A stretch of DNA of 64,000 bases from Burkholderiales bacterium. Its GTDB lineage: Bacteria > Pseudomonadota > Gammaproteobacteria > Burkholderiales > Casimicrobiaceae. Both the position numbers and the translations under genes were made by a program. The stretch lies in contig JANXNI010000086.1 of assembly GCA_025354165.1 (NCBI GenBank), forward strand, positions 1 through 64,000, given 5' to 3'. Of the stretch, positions 33,426 through 42,793 are shown one piece after another. Below the pieces are notes generated by a model. It did no database searches and was not told where the DNA came from. It worked only from the letters and a program-made list of their open reading frames with translations. The first letter of the stretch is position 1. Every line of letters starts with the position of its first letter.

Positions 33426-36017
33426 TCATGCCACGCCCGCTAGGAAATCCTGTGCAAACCGCTGCAACACGCCGCCCGCCTCGTACACCGAAATCTCTTC
33501 GGCAGTGTCGAGTCGACACGTCATCGGCACTTCAACGCGTTCACCGTTCTTGCGATTCACGACGAGTGTCAACGTTGTGCGGGGCGTGCGCTCTCCGATC
33601 ACGTCGTAGGTTTCCGTTCCATCAAGCGCCAGCGTTTTACGATTCACGCCTGCCTTAAATTCCAGCGGCAGCACGCCCATGCCGACCAGGTTCGTGCGAT
33701 GAATTCGCTCGAAACCCTCGGCAACGATGACCTCAACACCAGCAAGCCGCACACCCTTCGCCGCCCAGTCGCGCGAGGAGCCTTGGCCGTAATCTGCTCC
33801 GGCAACAATGATCAAAGGTTGCTTGCGTTCCAGGTAGGTTTCAATCGCTTCCCACATGCGCGTAACTTTGCCCTCGGGCTCGATGCGGGCGAGTGAGCCA
33901 GGCTTAACGGAACCATCGGCGTTGCGAACCATTTCGTTCTTGAGCGTCGGATTGGCAAACGTTGCGCGCAGTGCGGTCAGATGATCACCGCGATGCGTGG
34001 CATACGAGTTGAAATCCTCTTCCGGCAAACCCATTTTGTGCAAGTATTCGCCCGCAGCGCTGTCCATCATAATCGCGTTTGACGGCGAGAGATGGTCGGT
34101 GGTGATGTTGTCACCGAGTACTGCGAGTGGCCGCAATCCGCGCATCGTGCGCTCACCGGCGAGGGCACCTTCCCAATACGGCGGACGACGAATGTAGGTG
34201 CTCTGGGCGCGCCAGTCGTAGAGCGGTTTCGCCTTCGGCCCCGTGTCCGCGACGACCGCAAACATCGGCTCATAGACTTTGCGAAATTGCGCGGGCTTCA
34301 CGCTGGCGGCAACGACCGCGTCGATCTCTTCATCGCTCGGCCAGATGTCTTTCAGCGTAATCGGCTTGCCGTTGACATCAACGCCAAGCGCGTCCTTTTC
34401 AATATCAAACCGAATCGTCCCAGCAATCGCGTACGCGACCACCAGCGGCGGCGACGCGAGGAATGCCTGCTTCGCGTACGGATGAATGCGGCCGTCAAAA
34501 TTTCGATTGCCCGAGAGCACGGCGGTGGCGTAGAGATCGCGATCAATCACTTCTTTTTGAATGACCGGATCGAGCGCACCGGACATGCCGTTGCAGGTCG
34601 TGCAAGCGAAGGCGACGATGCCAAATCCGAGCTGTTCAAGCTCGGTCAAAAGCCCGGCTTCGTTGAGGTATAGCTCCACCGTTTTAGAGCCCGGCGCGAG
34701 CGAGCTTTTTACCCACGGTTTGCGCGTGAGCCCGAGCCGATTTGCGTTCCTTGCGATGAGTCCTGCGGCGATCACGTTGCGCGGGTTGCTGGTGTTGGTG
34801 CAGCTCGTGATGGCAGCGATGATGACAGCGCCATCGGGCATTTTTCCAACCTCGTTTTCTACAACGCCGCTGATGCCTTTTGCTGCAAGCTCACTAGTCG
34901 AAACACGGGCATGCGGATTCGAAGGTCCCGCCATGTTGCGCACGACGGTCGATAGATCGAACGAGAGCACGCGTTCGTACTCGGCACTCGTCATCGCACC
35001 GGCCCACAGCCCGGCTTGCTTGGCGTAGGTTTCGACCAGCTTCACCTGAGCATCTTCGCGACCGGTGAGCTTCAGGTAGGTGATCGTCTGTTCGTCGATG
35101 TAGAACATCGCCGCCGTCGCACCATATTCAGGTGCCATGTTTGAAATAGTCGCGCGGTCACCCAGCGTGAGCGCAGAAGCGCCTGCGCCGTAAAACTCCA
35201 AATACGCGCCGACCACTTTTTGTTTGCGTAAAAATTCCGTGAGCGCGAGCACGACGTCGGTCGCCGTGATGCCCGGTTGTGGCTTGCCGGAAAGCGCTAC
35301 GCCCACAATGTCCGGCAACCGCATCCACGACGCGCGACCGAGCATGACGTTTTCTGCTTCGAGTCCACCCACGCCGATCGCGATCACGCCCAGCGCATCA
35401 ACATGCGGCGTGTGGCTATCGGTGCCCACGAGAGTGTCGGGGAACGCGATGCCATCGAGCGCATGAATCACCGGCGACATCCGTTCCAGATTGATCTGAT
35501 GCATGATGCCGTTGCCGGGTGGAATGACGTCCACATTTTTGAAGGCGCGCTTCGTCCAGTCGATGAAATGAAAACGATCTTCGTTACGACGATCTTCAAT
35601 CGCGCGGTTTTTCGCAAACGCATTCGGATCAAAGCCACCACATTCGACCGCGAGTGAGTGATCAACAATCAATTGCACTGGCACCACGGGATTGACTTTC
35701 GCCGGATCGCCGCCCTGATCGGCAATTGCATCGCGTAGACCCGCGAGATCGACCAGCGCAGTCTGCCCGAGAATGTCGTGACACACCACACGCGCGGGAA
35801 ACCACGGGAAATCAAGATCGCGTTTGCGCTCGATGAGTTGTTTCAGGTAGTCCGTGAGTTTCGCGGGCTCGGCCTTGCGCACGAGGTTTTCAGCATGCAC
35901 GCGTGCCGTGTACGACAGTTTGTCGTAGGCACCCGGTGAGATGGCGTCGACTGCGGCGCGGGCATCGAAGTAATCAAGCGTCGTACCCGGAAGTGTTTTG
36001 CGGTGAATGGTATTCAT
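33426..36017 (-). CDS. acnD: 2-methylisocitrate dehydratase, Fe-S dependent (AcnD)
   Basis: AcnD dehydrates 2-methylcitrate to 2-methyl-trans-aconitate in the methylcitrate cycle. It is an aconitase A-like protein with cluster cysteines in SCTNTSNPRN and CTTCNGMSGAL. The latter, in place of CIGNSGPL as in AcnA, and the long RNFDGRIHPYAKQAFLASPP stretch are AcnD hallmarks. The swivel domain has YGQGSSRDWAAKG. The start is ATG 36017 (MNTIHRKTLPG), giving 863 residues; the frame is open to 36092 without family residues. prpF directly downstream supports the AcnD call over AcnA. Confidence 0.94.
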   Translation of the reverse strand: MNTIHRKTLPGTTLDYFDARAAVDAISPGAYDKLSYTARVHAENLVRKAEPAKLTDYLKQLIERKRDLDFPWFPARVVCHDILGQTALVDLAGLRDAIADQGGDPAKVNPVVPVQLIVDHSLAVECGGFDPNAFAKNRAIEDRRNEDRFHFIDWTKRAFKNVDVIPPGNGIMHQINLERMSPVIHALDGIAFPDTLVGTDSHTPHVDALGVIAIGVGGLEAENVMLGRASWMRLPDIVGVALSGKPQPGITATDVVLALTEFLRKQKVVGAYLEFYGAGASALTLGDRATISNMAPEYGATAAMFYIDEQTITYLKLTGREDAQVKLVETYAKQAGLWAGAMTSAEYERVLSFDLSTVVRNMAGPSNPHARVSTSELAAKGISGVVENEVGKMPDGAVIIAAITSCTNTSNPRNVIAAGLIARNANRLGLTRKPWVKSSLAPGSKTVELYLNEAGLLTELEQLGFGIVAFACTTCNGMSGALDPVIQKEVIDRDLYATAVLSGNRNFDGRIHPYAKQAFLASPPLVVAYAIAGTIRFDIEKDALGVDVNGKPITLKDIWPSDEEIDAVVAASVKPAQFRKVYEPMFAVVADTGPKAKPLYDWRAQSTYIRRPPYWEGALAGERTMRGLRPLAVLGDNITTDHLSPSNAIMMDSAAGEYLHKMGLPEEDFNSYATHRGDHLTALRATFANPTLKNEMVRNADGSVKPGSLARIEPEGKVTRMWEAIETYLERKQPLIIVAGADYGQGSSRDWAAKGVRLAGVEVIVAEGFERIHRTNLVGMGVLPLEFKAGVNRKTLALDGTETYDVIGERTPRTTLTLVVNRKNGERVEVPMTCRLDTAEEISVYEAGGVLQRFAQDFLAGVA

Positions 36018-36192
36018 GACTTTATCGGAAGGTTGAGTGCCGATGAGGCGGCGCAGCGCTGACCCTGCAGGCGTAGGAAGCCGCCCCCGCAAGCGCGATC
36101 AGTCTGCGACGATGGGATTGTGACGGAAAAATTTGCGCCACAACGTGTGATAGAGCGGCGGGTTCGCGGCAGGTACGCCGCAGGCAGACGGG

Positions 36193-36726
36193 TTACTGCG
36201 ACATCAGGAAATCGATGCGCTTGGAAAATTCCAGGCGCGCTGGCTCGCCTTTGGATTTCAGCACCGCAGCCTCGACTTGATCGCGCAACGCCAGCAATTC
36301 CTTCGCGGACATCGCCCGCTCCACTTTCATTTGCAACATCATGCCGCGAAATCCCAATTCGCCGACGGTTCGCGCAAACTCGGGGTAGAGCAGACGTTGC
36401 AGTGCTGCTTCGTCGATCGTATGCGTAGCTTTCATTTCGACCACGTCGGCTTGAGGCACCAACAGGGGGCCGCTGGGGGCGGGGGGCGGAGGCGCAGCGG
36501 CTGCCTCTCCGCTGGAGATAACCTCGATCATCTCCAGTTCGATCAAGCGTTGAAAGCCGTCGCGCCCGGCGGGCAGGCGCGAGGCCATTTCGCTGTATTC
36601 TGCCGCTGTCTTGTCGCCGTAAATCATGAGCAATAGCGTGCGCAGGGCCGGGGACAAATCCTGGCTGCGCCCCGCTAATGCGGTGCGACCGAGGGCACTT
36701 TTGCTGACGCGATCTCCAGGTTGCAT
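36193..36726 (-). CDS. Unknown protein in the propionate operon
   Basis: A 177-residue soluble protein that I do not recognise by name. The N-terminal part, DLSPALRTLLLMIYGDKTAAE with RDGFQRLIELEMIEVI, has the pattern of a small winged-helix-like domain found at the start of several betaproteobacterial proteins. A proline-rich linker (AAAAPPPPAPSGP) follows, and then a mostly helical C-terminal part ending in EFSKRIDFLMSQ. It is placed between prpC and acnD in the same direction. No catalytic motif is visible. The 175-bp gap before acnD holds only a weak repeat-arm-like sequence around 36079-36094. Confidence 0.65.
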   Translation of the reverse strand: MQPGDRVSKSALGRTALAGRSQDLSPALRTLLLMIYGDKTAAEYSEMASRLPAGRDGFQRLIELEMIEVISSGEAAAAPPPPAPSGPLLVPQADVVEMKATHTIDEAALQRLLYPEFARTVGELGFRGMMLQMKVERAMSAKELLALRDQVEAAVLKSKGEPARLEFSKRIDFLMSQ

Positions 36727-36805
36727 GATATTTTTTTGAGTGGATCAGACTATTTTCAGAGTCTACGCCACTGTGCCGCAACACTGGAGCTTTCGCAATC
36801 ATCGA

Positions 36806-37966
36806 TTACCCGCGTTGTTGCAGCGGTACGAATGTTAAATCTTCAGGGCCGACGTAATTTGCGCTCGGTCGGATGATCTTGCCGTCGATGCGCTGCTCGA
36901 TCACGTGAGCGCTCCATCCGCTCGTGCGGGCGATCACGAAGAGTGGCGTAAACATTGCCGTTGGTACGCCCATCATGTGGTAACTCACCGCTGAGAACCA
37001 GTCCAGATTGGGAAACATTTTCTTGGCGTCCGCCATCACCGTTTCCAGCCGCTCGGCGATGTTGAACATCTTCATGTCGTTGGCATCTTTTGAGAGCGCG
37101 CGCGCGACTTCCTTGATGACCACATTGCGCGGATCGCTCACGGTGTACACCGGATGACCGAAACCGATGACCACTTCTTTCGCTTCGACGCGGCGACGAA
37201 TGTCGGCCTCGGCTTCGTCAGGACCGTCGTAGCGCTTCTGAATTTCAAACGCTACTTCATTGGCGCCGCCATGCTTGGGGCCGCGCAGAGCGCCGATGCC
37301 AGCGGTAATGGCGCTGAACATATCGCTGCCGGTGCCCGCCACTACACGTGCCGCAAAGGTCGACGCGTTGAACTCATGCTCCGCGTAAAGAATCAGCGAA
37401 ACATGCATCGCCTTGACCCATGATTCCGGCGGCTTTTTACCGTGCAATAAATGAAGGAAGTGACCGCCGATGGAGTCGTCATCGGTCTCGACATCAATGC
37501 GCTTGCCGTTGTGGCTGAAGTGATACCAGTACAGCATCATCGAGCCGAGCGACGCCATGAGCTTGTCGGCAATGTCTTTCGCGCCGGGATGATTGTGGTC
37601 GTCCTTCTCGGGTGTCACGCAGCCGAGCACTGAAACGGCCGTGCGCATTACGTCCATTGGGTGAGCGCTTGGTGGCAGTTGCTCCAGCGCGACTTTCACT
37701 GCTGCGGGCACACCGCGAAGCGCTTTCAGCTTGGTCTTGTAGCCCGCGAGTTCGGCGACCGTTGGCAGCTTGTCATGAACCAGCAGATAAGCAATTTCTT
37801 CGAACTCGCAGGTCGTAGCGACATCCAGAATGTCATAGCCACGGTAGTGCAAATCGTTACCCGTGCGGCCAACCGTACATAGGGCTGTATTGCCAGCGGT
37901 CGTGCCCGAAAGCGCGACTGATTTTTTAGGTTTGAAGGCTCCGGCGGGAGCGGTGGTTTCAGTCAT
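36806..37966 (-). CDS. prpC: 2-methylcitrate synthase
   Basis: PrpC joins propionyl-CoA and oxaloacetate to 2-methylcitrate. The N-terminal [19 protein letters not shown] and [13 protein letters not shown] are typical of PrpC and differ from the GltA at 46445. Active-site residues lie in [24 protein letters not shown] and the Asp region of [15 protein letters not shown]. Length 386 matches the family; GltA-type enzymes are about 430. It is part of the prpB-(lipoprotein)-prpC-(unknown)-acnD-2H-prpF run. Confidence 0.95.
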   Translation of the reverse strand: MTETTAPAGAFKPKKSVALSGTTAGNTALCTVGRTGNDLHYRGYDILDVATTCEFEEIAYLLVHDKLPTVAELAGYKTKLKALRGVPAAVKVALEQLPPSAHPMDVMRTAVSVLGCVTPEKDDHNHPGAKDIADKLMASLGSMMLYWYHFSHNGKRIDVETDDDSIGGHFLHLLHGKKPPESWVKAMHVSLILYAEHEFNASTFAARVVAGTGSDMFSAITAGIGALRGPKHGGANEVAFEIQKRYDGPDEAEADIRRRVEAKEVVIGFGHPVYTVSDPRNVVIKEVARALSKDANDMKMFNIAERLETVMADAKKMFPNLDWFSAVSYHMMGVPTAMFTPLFVIARTSGWSAHVIEQRIDGKIIRPSANYVGPEDLTFVPLQQRG

Positions 37967-38009
37967 TTTGTCCTCTTGGAATGCGTTGCAACAGACACCG
38001 CTAGTTGAT

Positions 38010-38795
38010 TCATTTGCCGGTTATTGGGAGGGGATAGGCGCGTTCGACAATCATGCTTGAAACGCGATGAGCGAGCTCCTGCATCGCTTGATTTGGTTTG
38101 TCGCCGTGCGTTTTCAATTCAGTCACGTGTCCCGTAAATCGGTACGCAGCGTTCGACGGAATCGATTCCCCGATCTGAACAATGACTGATTTGGTATTTC
38201 GGTGAACGACTGAACCGCGATTGGTTTCGATGAGACTGCCATTCGGATATCGCACCAAAATTCGCCAACGGATATCGATTACTGGTGCCGCCTCGTTGTT
38301 CTGGTACGAAAAACCGACAACCAACGGGTAAAGTTCCAGCACTGCGTCCGAACCGTAGTCAGCATTGCCGAAGTCGTAGCCAGAGTTGTCGGCCATGCGC
38401 GGTGGTGGGGCGATGAAAGCCACGCGGGCACCACGGGACTTGAGCTCAGCTTCAATACTTTGATTTAACACCTGCTCAAAGCTTGAACCGCGGTTTGCTA
38501 ACGCGTCGCGAATCGCATCGCGATAGGGTTGCTCCGACTTGGCTCTAATGGCATCAGATGCCGCCAAACCTAGAATCCCAAAGGCGGCATAGCCGACTAA
38601 CACCCCCGCAGACTTCGCTGCCGATTCTCCGTCAATTCCAACATACGAATACTCGGGCAGTACGAGTCTGGTGACGGTAAAACTCTTAATCTTGGCCGCA
38701 GCCGCTGGATCAACGGGACCAGTAGTGCAACCGACAAGGGACAGGCCGCACAGAAATAAAATCAGCGACGTAAAGTAACGGCGAAATAGTGTCAT
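38010..38795 (-). CDS. Unknown lipoprotein between prpB and prpC
   Basis: A 261-residue lipoprotein (LSLVGC lipobox, Cys23) starting at ATG 38795 ([20 protein letters not shown]); the frame is open to 38945 but that part lacks a signal. After the lipid anchor come [14 protein letters not shown] and a hydrophobic stretch [20 protein letters not shown], which may insert in the membrane. The remainder, with [19 protein letters not shown] and [14 protein letters not shown], looks like an envelope lipoprotein of unknown fold. I cannot name it. It is in the propionate operon's direction but preceded by a REPIN-like repeat. Confidence 0.7.
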   Translation of the reverse strand: MTLFRRYFTSLILFLCGLSLVGCTTGPVDPAAAAKIKSFTVTRLVLPEYSYVGIDGESAAKSAGVLVGYAAFGILGLAASDAIRAKSEQPYRDAIRDALANRGSSFEQVLNQSIEAELKSRGARVAFIAPPPRMADNSGYDFGNADYGSDAVLELYPLVVGFSYQNNEAAPVIDIRWRILVRYPNGSLIETNRGSVVHRNTKSVIVQIGESIPSNAAYRFTGHVTELKTHGDKPNQAMQELAHRVSSMIVERAYPLPITGK

Positions 38796-38847
38796 CGGAC
38801 AAGTTCCAGTTCGTTGATTGTCTGGAGCTGCATTTGAACAAGCAGCT

Positions 38848-38930
38848 CGTAGGGCGGAACGCAAGTTGGTTCCGCCGAACACCGTGGCAATAGAGGTGCG
38901 ATGGCGGAAACTCTCCGAGTTCCGCCGTAC
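38848..38930. repeat. GGCGGAAC palindrome pair (REPIN-like)
   Basis: Two hairpins, GGCGGAAC...GTTCCGCC (38853-38876) and GGCGGAA...TTCCGCC (38903-38926), lie in inverted order. The outer sequences CGTAGGGCGGAAC and GTTCCGCCGTACG are inverted copies with one mismatch. It lies in the 146-bp gap between prpB and the lipoprotein gene. Confidence 0.7.
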
Positions 38931-38941
38931 GGTTTGTGCGT

Positions 38942-39826
38942 TCATTTCTTCGCCGCAAACAAAACATCCAGCTTCGATTCAAACGCGTGATAGCCGATGC
39001 GGTCATAAAGCTCGTCGCGCGTCTGCATCGTATCGATAACGTTTTTCTGATGGCCGTCTTTGCGAATTGTTTGATAGACGTTTTCGGCCGCCTTGTTGGC
39101 GGCGCGGAAAGCGGAGAGCGGGTAGAGCACGATGCCGCAGCCCGCTGAGCGCAGTTCTTCAACCGTGAACAGCGGCGTCTGTCCGAATTCAGTGATGTTT
39201 GCCAACACGGGAACTTTGACCGCATCGACGAATTTGCGATAGGTCGGCAGGTCGTACGCGGCTTCGGCGAAGATGCCGTCGGCACCGGCTTCTACGCACT
39301 TGATGGCGCGCTCGATGGCGGCGTCCACGCCGTTAACCTGAATTGCATCGGTGCGGGCGATCAGGAAAAAATCCGGGTCGGTTTTGGCGTCGGCGGCGGC
39401 TTTGACGCGGTCGACCATTTCATCCGTGGTGACGATCTCTTTGCCGGGGCGATGGCCGCAGCGTTTCGCGCCGACCTGATCTTCGATGTGGCAGGCCGCT
39501 GCGCCGAATTTGATGAGCGATTTGACGGTGCGCGCGATGTTGAATGCGCTCGGGCCGAAGCCGGTGTCGATGTCGACCATGAGCGGCAGATCACAGACGT
39601 CGGTGATGCGGCGCACGTCGGTGAGCACATCGTCCAGATTGTTGATACCGAGATCCGGCAGACCTAGCGATCCCGCCGCGACGCCGCCGCCCGAGAGGTA
39701 AATCGCCTTGAACCCGGCGCGCCTGGCGAGCAGGGCGTGATGGGCGGTGGTGGCACCGATCACCTGAAGCGGGGATTCGGCTTTAAGAGCGGCGCGGAAC
39801 GCGGCACCGGCAGATTGGACGGACAT
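38942..39826 (-). CDS. prpB: Methylisocitrate lyase
   Basis: PrpB splits 2-methylisocitrate to pyruvate and succinate, the last step of the methylcitrate cycle. It is an isocitrate-lyase-like barrel with [19 protein letters not shown], the Mg site VDIDTGFG, and the active-site loop [14 protein letters not shown] with its Cys. Length 294 is standard. The ATG abuts an ERIC-like repeat that must make up most of its 5' untranslated region. mdh and tam lie upstream in the same direction; a promoter of its own in the repeat gap is possible. Confidence 0.96.
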   Translation of the reverse strand: MSVQSAGAAFRAALKAESPLQVIGATTAHHALLARRAGFKAIYLSGGGVAAGSLGLPDLGINNLDDVLTDVRRITDVCDLPLMVDIDTGFGPSAFNIARTVKSLIKFGAAACHIEDQVGAKRCGHRPGKEIVTTDEMVDRVKAAADAKTDPDFFLIARTDAIQVNGVDAAIERAIKCVEAGADGIFAEAAYDLPTYRKFVDAVKVPVLANITEFGQTPLFTVEELRSAGCGIVLYPLSAFRAANKAAENVYQTIRKDGHQKNVIDTMQTRDELYDRIGYHAFESKLDVLFAAKK

Positions 39827-39943
39827 CAGCTTTTCCTTAAATGCCCCATTGCAGTGGGGTTAAGCGCGGTATTTACCGCTTATCGACTTTGCAGGTTTTT
39901 CGTATCTAGCCCACGTTCAGCCGGGCTGATATGAAAAAGCTGT
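39827..39943. repeat. ERIC-like 118-bp palindromic repeat, copy 5
   Basis: It fills the gap between tam (stop at 39967) and prpB (start at 39826), beginning at the base after the start codon on the plus strand. It opens CAGCTTTTCCTTAAATGC and closes ATGAAAAAGCTG, with the centre TTATCGACTTT. Two smaller palindromes are inside it: CCCCATTGCAGTGGGG (39844) and GCGGTATTTACCGC (39866), either of which could bind a regulator of prpB. Confidence 0.7.
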
Positions 39944-39966
39944 TCTCGAGCCTTCCGCATGCTTTA

Positions 39967-40743
39967 CTATTTTTGGTGCACCGCCACGATGAACAAACGC
40001 GGGAAGGCGAGCAGCCGTTTGCCGTCGCTTCGCGCTGAATACGCCGCATCAATTCGACGCTCGTACTCAGCCAAATACGACGCACGTAAATCAGTCGGCA
40101 GTGGATCAACAAAAGGCCGCAAACCGGTTGCACTGACCCATTCGACAATCGCCGCAGCCGAATCCATCGGGTGCTGGTATGCCGTGCGCCAGACGTCGAG
40201 CTGCGCGGCATGCGGAGCGAGCAGGTCGTAGTACGCGTTCAGCGTCAAAAGTTTGGTGCGCACCGAAGCGGCTGGGCCGATGTGGTGCTCCCACGGCGGC
40301 TCGGACGCGACTTCGCGCATCAAGCGATGCGTCGATTCTTCGCGGTTGTCCGGCATCTGAATCGCGAGCACGCCACCGGGCGCGAGCATGGCGAGCAGTT
40401 TCGGCAATAACGTTTCGTGATCACCGACCCATTGCAGCGCGGCGTTGGCGTAGATCAAATCCGGAGCAACGTCGGGTTGCCACGCCCCGATGTCGCTCAG
40501 CTCGAAACGCGCTGCGGGTAAGCGCTTGCGTGCGCTGTCGAGCATCGATTGCGAATTATCGGTGCCGATGACTGTCGCTGAGGGAAAGCGTGCCACCAGC
40601 AACTCAGTCGAATTGCCGGGGCCACAGCCGAGGTCGTACGCGACACGCACGGAGCCGAGCGGAACCCGCGCCAGCAGCTCGCGGGCCGGGCGTGTGCGCT
40701 CGTCCTCGAAGCGGCTGTAGAGTGCGGGGTTCCAGTCAGACAT
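39967..40743 (-). CDS. tam: Trans-aconitate 2-methyltransferase
   Basis: Tam uses S-adenosylmethionine to methylate trans-aconitate, an inhibitor of aconitase, and thus removes it. The SAM-binding motif is VAYDLGCGPGNSTELL, followed by IGTDNSQSMLDSARKRL (acidic loop). DLIYANAALQWVGDHE and LAIQMPDNREESTH are typical of the Tam family. Length 258 fits. It begins 13 bp after mdh and should share its promoter. Placed beside three aconitase-type enzymes, it suits the pathway well. Confidence 0.9.
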   Translation of the reverse strand: MSDWNPALYSRFEDERTRPARELLARVPLGSVRVAYDLGCGPGNSTELLVARFPSATVIGTDNSQSMLDSARKRLPAARFELSDIGAWQPDVAPDLIYANAALQWVGDHETLLPKLLAMLAPGGVLAIQMPDNREESTHRLMREVASEPPWEHHIGPAASVRTKLLTLNAYYDLLAPHAAQLDVWRTAYQHPMDSAAAIVEWVSATGLRPFVDPLPTDLRASYLAEYERRIDAAYSARSDGKRLLAFPRLFIVAVHQK

Positions 40744-40756
40744 GTCTTAGCTACGC

Positions 40757-41737
40757 TTAAAGCAGGTGAGCGACGGCGGCTTGCTCGTCGGTTAGTTCTT
40801 TGAGCGTTTTGTCCATGCGGGCACGGCTGGCATCGTCGATTTCGATTCCGGTCACGCGCGTGTATTCGCCGTTGGCACAGGTGACGGCGACGCCGTACTG
40901 AATGCCTTCGGGAATGCCGTAACTACCGTCCGACGGAATGCCCATCGTGACCCATTCGCCATTGGTGCCGAGCGCCCAATCGCGCATGTGGTCAATTGCT
41001 GCGTTGGCTGCCGACGCGGCCGACGACAGGCCACGCGCTTCGATGATCGCCGCACCGCGTTTGCCGACGGTCGGGATGAACACGTCGTTGTTCCAGGCGT
41101 CATCGACTTTGCTCTTGAGCGCGACACCGTTGGCTGTGGCGAAGCGAATGTCCGGGTACATCGTGGGCGAATGGTTGCCCCACACTACCATTTTCTTGAT
41201 GTCGGCGACCGCAACGCCGGCCTTCGCCGCAAGTTGCGACAGCGCGCGGTTGTGATCCAGACGCAGCATCGACGTGAAGCTTTTCGCTGGCAGATCGGGC
41301 GCCGATTTTTGCGCAATGTAGGCGTTCGTATTGGCCGGATTGCCAACCACGAGCACCTTGACCGTGCGCTTGGCAACGGCGTTCAAAGCCTTGCCCTGCG
41401 CCGTGAAAATCGCGCCGTTCACTGCGAGCAGCTCCGCGCGCTCCATGCCGGGGCCACGCGGACGTGAGCCGACGAGCAGCGCGTAATCGACGTCCTTGAA
41501 TGCGGTCATCGGATCGCCGTGCGCTTCCATACCCACGAGCAGCGGGAACGCGCAATCGTCCAGTTCCATCATCACGCCCTTGAGCGCTTTTTGTGGGCCT
41601 TCGACGGGGACTTCAAGCAGTTGCAGGATGACGGGCTGATCTTTGCCGAGCATTTCGCCGGAGGCGATGCGGAACAGGAGGGCATAACCAATTTGGCCAG
41701 CGGCACCGGTGACGGCTACACGAACGGGGGCTTTCAT
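40757..41737 (-). CDS. mdh: Malate dehydrogenase
   Basis: An NAD-dependent malate dehydrogenase of the LDH-like type used by betaproteobacteria (326 residues). It opens [20 protein letters not shown] (Rossmann fold) and has the substrate arginines in [26 protein letters not shown], and the active-site region [15 protein letters not shown] with [13 protein letters not shown] (catalytic His). AAGGA lies 10 bases before ATG. The -35 and -10 elements at 41925-41920 and 41902-41897 form a good promoter, near a regulatory palindrome. Confidence 0.96.
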   Translation of the reverse strand: MKAPVRVAVTGAAGQIGYALLFRIASGEMLGKDQPVILQLLEVPVEGPQKALKGVMMELDDCAFPLLVGMEAHGDPMTAFKDVDYALLVGSRPRGPGMERAELLAVNGAIFTAQGKALNAVAKRTVKVLVVGNPANTNAYIAQKSAPDLPAKSFTSMLRLDHNRALSQLAAKAGVAVADIKKMVVWGNHSPTMYPDIRFATANGVALKSKVDDAWNNDVFIPTVGKRGAAIIEARGLSSAASAANAAIDHMRDWALGTNGEWVTMGIPSDGSYGIPEGIQYGVAVTCANGEYTRVTGIEIDDASRARMDKTLKELTDEQAAVAHLL

Positions 41738-41896
41738 GTTCTTTTTTTCCTTATGGAGGATTGGAGGGCACTTAAAAATTACAACAAGAGACTACAAAAA
41801 CGACTCAACTCATAATTCTCGCGCAAACCACCCCGACACTTTGATTGTTCCCGGTTATACAAATGCTGCACTGCGATAAATTGCTAACCTGAATGA

Positions 41897-41955
41897 ATTA
41901 TTAACCAAGTTGACGCGAGCGTCAATAGGTCTTATGTCTTATATAAGACATAAGA
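41897..41955. promoter_or_regulatory. Divergent promoter with two palindromes between mdh and the GntR-sdh operon
   Basis: TTGACGCGAGCGTCAA (41910-41925) is a palindrome with a 2-bp centre whose halves give a -35 box (TTGACG) in each direction. The minus-strand one is 17 bp from AATAAT (41902-41897), a good promoter for mdh. The plus-strand one is 17 bp from TATGTC (41933-41938), a weaker -10 for the GntR gene. A perfect 26-bp palindrome, TCTTATGTCTTAT and its mirror ATAAGACATAAGA, spans 41930-41955, covering that -10. It is a likely operator for the GntR protein. Confidence 0.7.
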
Positions 41956-41997
41956 GAGCTCGTTGCGCGGATTGCCGTTTTGCGCAACAATTCGGGC

Positions 41998-42765
41998 ATG
42001 AGCGACGTGGCCTTAGCAACAGCAGTTTCTTTCCCGGTTCCGGAAACGCCGTCCTTTCAGCCTCTGTATCAACAGATCAAGGCGCTTTTGACGCAGCGTC
42101 TGGAATCCGGCGAATGGCGTCCCGGCGAGGCGATCCCGAGCGAGCAGGATCTGGCGGGCCAATTCGGCGTGAGTCAGGGTACGGTTAGGAAAGCTATCGA
42201 TGAGCTGGCGGGTGAGAACATCGTGGTTCGCCGCCAGGGCAAGGGTACGTTTGTTGCAACGCACACAGAGACGAAGAGTTCGAATTTTCGATTTTTGCGG
42301 ATGCGCCGTAACGACGGTCAATACGAATATCCCGCGAGCGAGCTTCTGGACGTCAAGCGCGGTCGCGTCAATGCCGACGTCGCACGCTCACTCGACATCA
42401 AGCCCGGCGACGCCATCCTGATCCTTCGTCGTTTGCTGCGCTATAGTGGCGAGCCCACCGTGCTCGACGAAATCACGTTGCCCGCCAATATGTTCAAGGG
42501 TTTGACCAAAGAGCGCTTCGACGCTCACGTGGGATCGATGTACGGTTTCTTTGAGACAGAATTCGGCGTGCGCATGTTGCGCGCCGAAGAGCAGGTGAAG
42601 GCGGTCACCGCAGACCCGATCACAGCCGAAGCCTTGCGCGTGGGCATGGGCTCGCCGCTGTTGTGCGTGGAGCGTATCGCCTACACCTACGGCGACAAGC
42701 CGGTTGAATTTCGACGAGGGCTGTGCACCACGCGCAGTCATCATTACGCAAACACATTAAGTTAA
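41998..42765 (+). CDS. GntR-family regulator (HutC/UTRA type), likely of TCA-cycle genes
   Basis: A 255-residue DNA-binding protein. The N-terminal winged helix runs LYQQIKALLTQRLESGEW to GKGTFVATHT and includes IPSEQDLAGQFGVSQGTVRK. The C-terminal half is a UTRA-type ligand domain (RLLRYSGEPTVLDEITLPAN, then LCVERIAYTYGDKPVEFRRG and HHYAN end). It lies 28 bp before sdhC, with no terminator, and a long palindrome precedes it, so it probably controls sdh and mdh and itself. Ligand unknown, possibly a TCA intermediate. The start was set at ATG 41998; a TTG at 41980 is less likely. Confidence 0.9.
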   Translation: MSDVALATAVSFPVPETPSFQPLYQQIKALLTQRLESGEWRPGEAIPSEQDLAGQFGVSQGTVRKAIDELAGENIVVRRQGKGTFVATHTETKSSNFRFLRMRRNDGQYEYPASELLDVKRGRVNADVARSLDIKPGDAILILRRLLRYSGEPTVLDEITLPANMFKGLTKERFDAHVGSMYGFFETEFGVRMLRAEEQVKAVTADPITAEALRVGMGSPLLCVERIAYTYGDKPVEFRRGLCTTRSHHYANTLS

Positions 42766-42793
42766 CTTTTCTCGTTTACGGAGTGCTCTCTCA

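Noticed and set aside
33426-36017. AcnA (housekeeping aconitase A) instead of AcnD
   Set aside because: CTTCNGMSGAL and the RNFDGRIHPYAKQ stretch are of the AcnD form, and prpF is next to it.
36079-36094. AAGCCGCCCCCGCAAG as a GTGGGAGCGG arm
   Set aside because: About 12 of 15 bases match but no partner arm is present; too weak to list as a repeat.
37930-37955. GGCGGGAGCGGTGG at the prpC start as a repeat arm
   Set aside because: Only nine bases match and no second arm follows; it codes for the variable PrpC N-terminus.
41930-41955. The 26-bp palindrome as a transcription terminator
   Set aside because: It is AT-rich with a weak stem, lies upstream of both genes and is covered by promoter elements, so an operator fits better.
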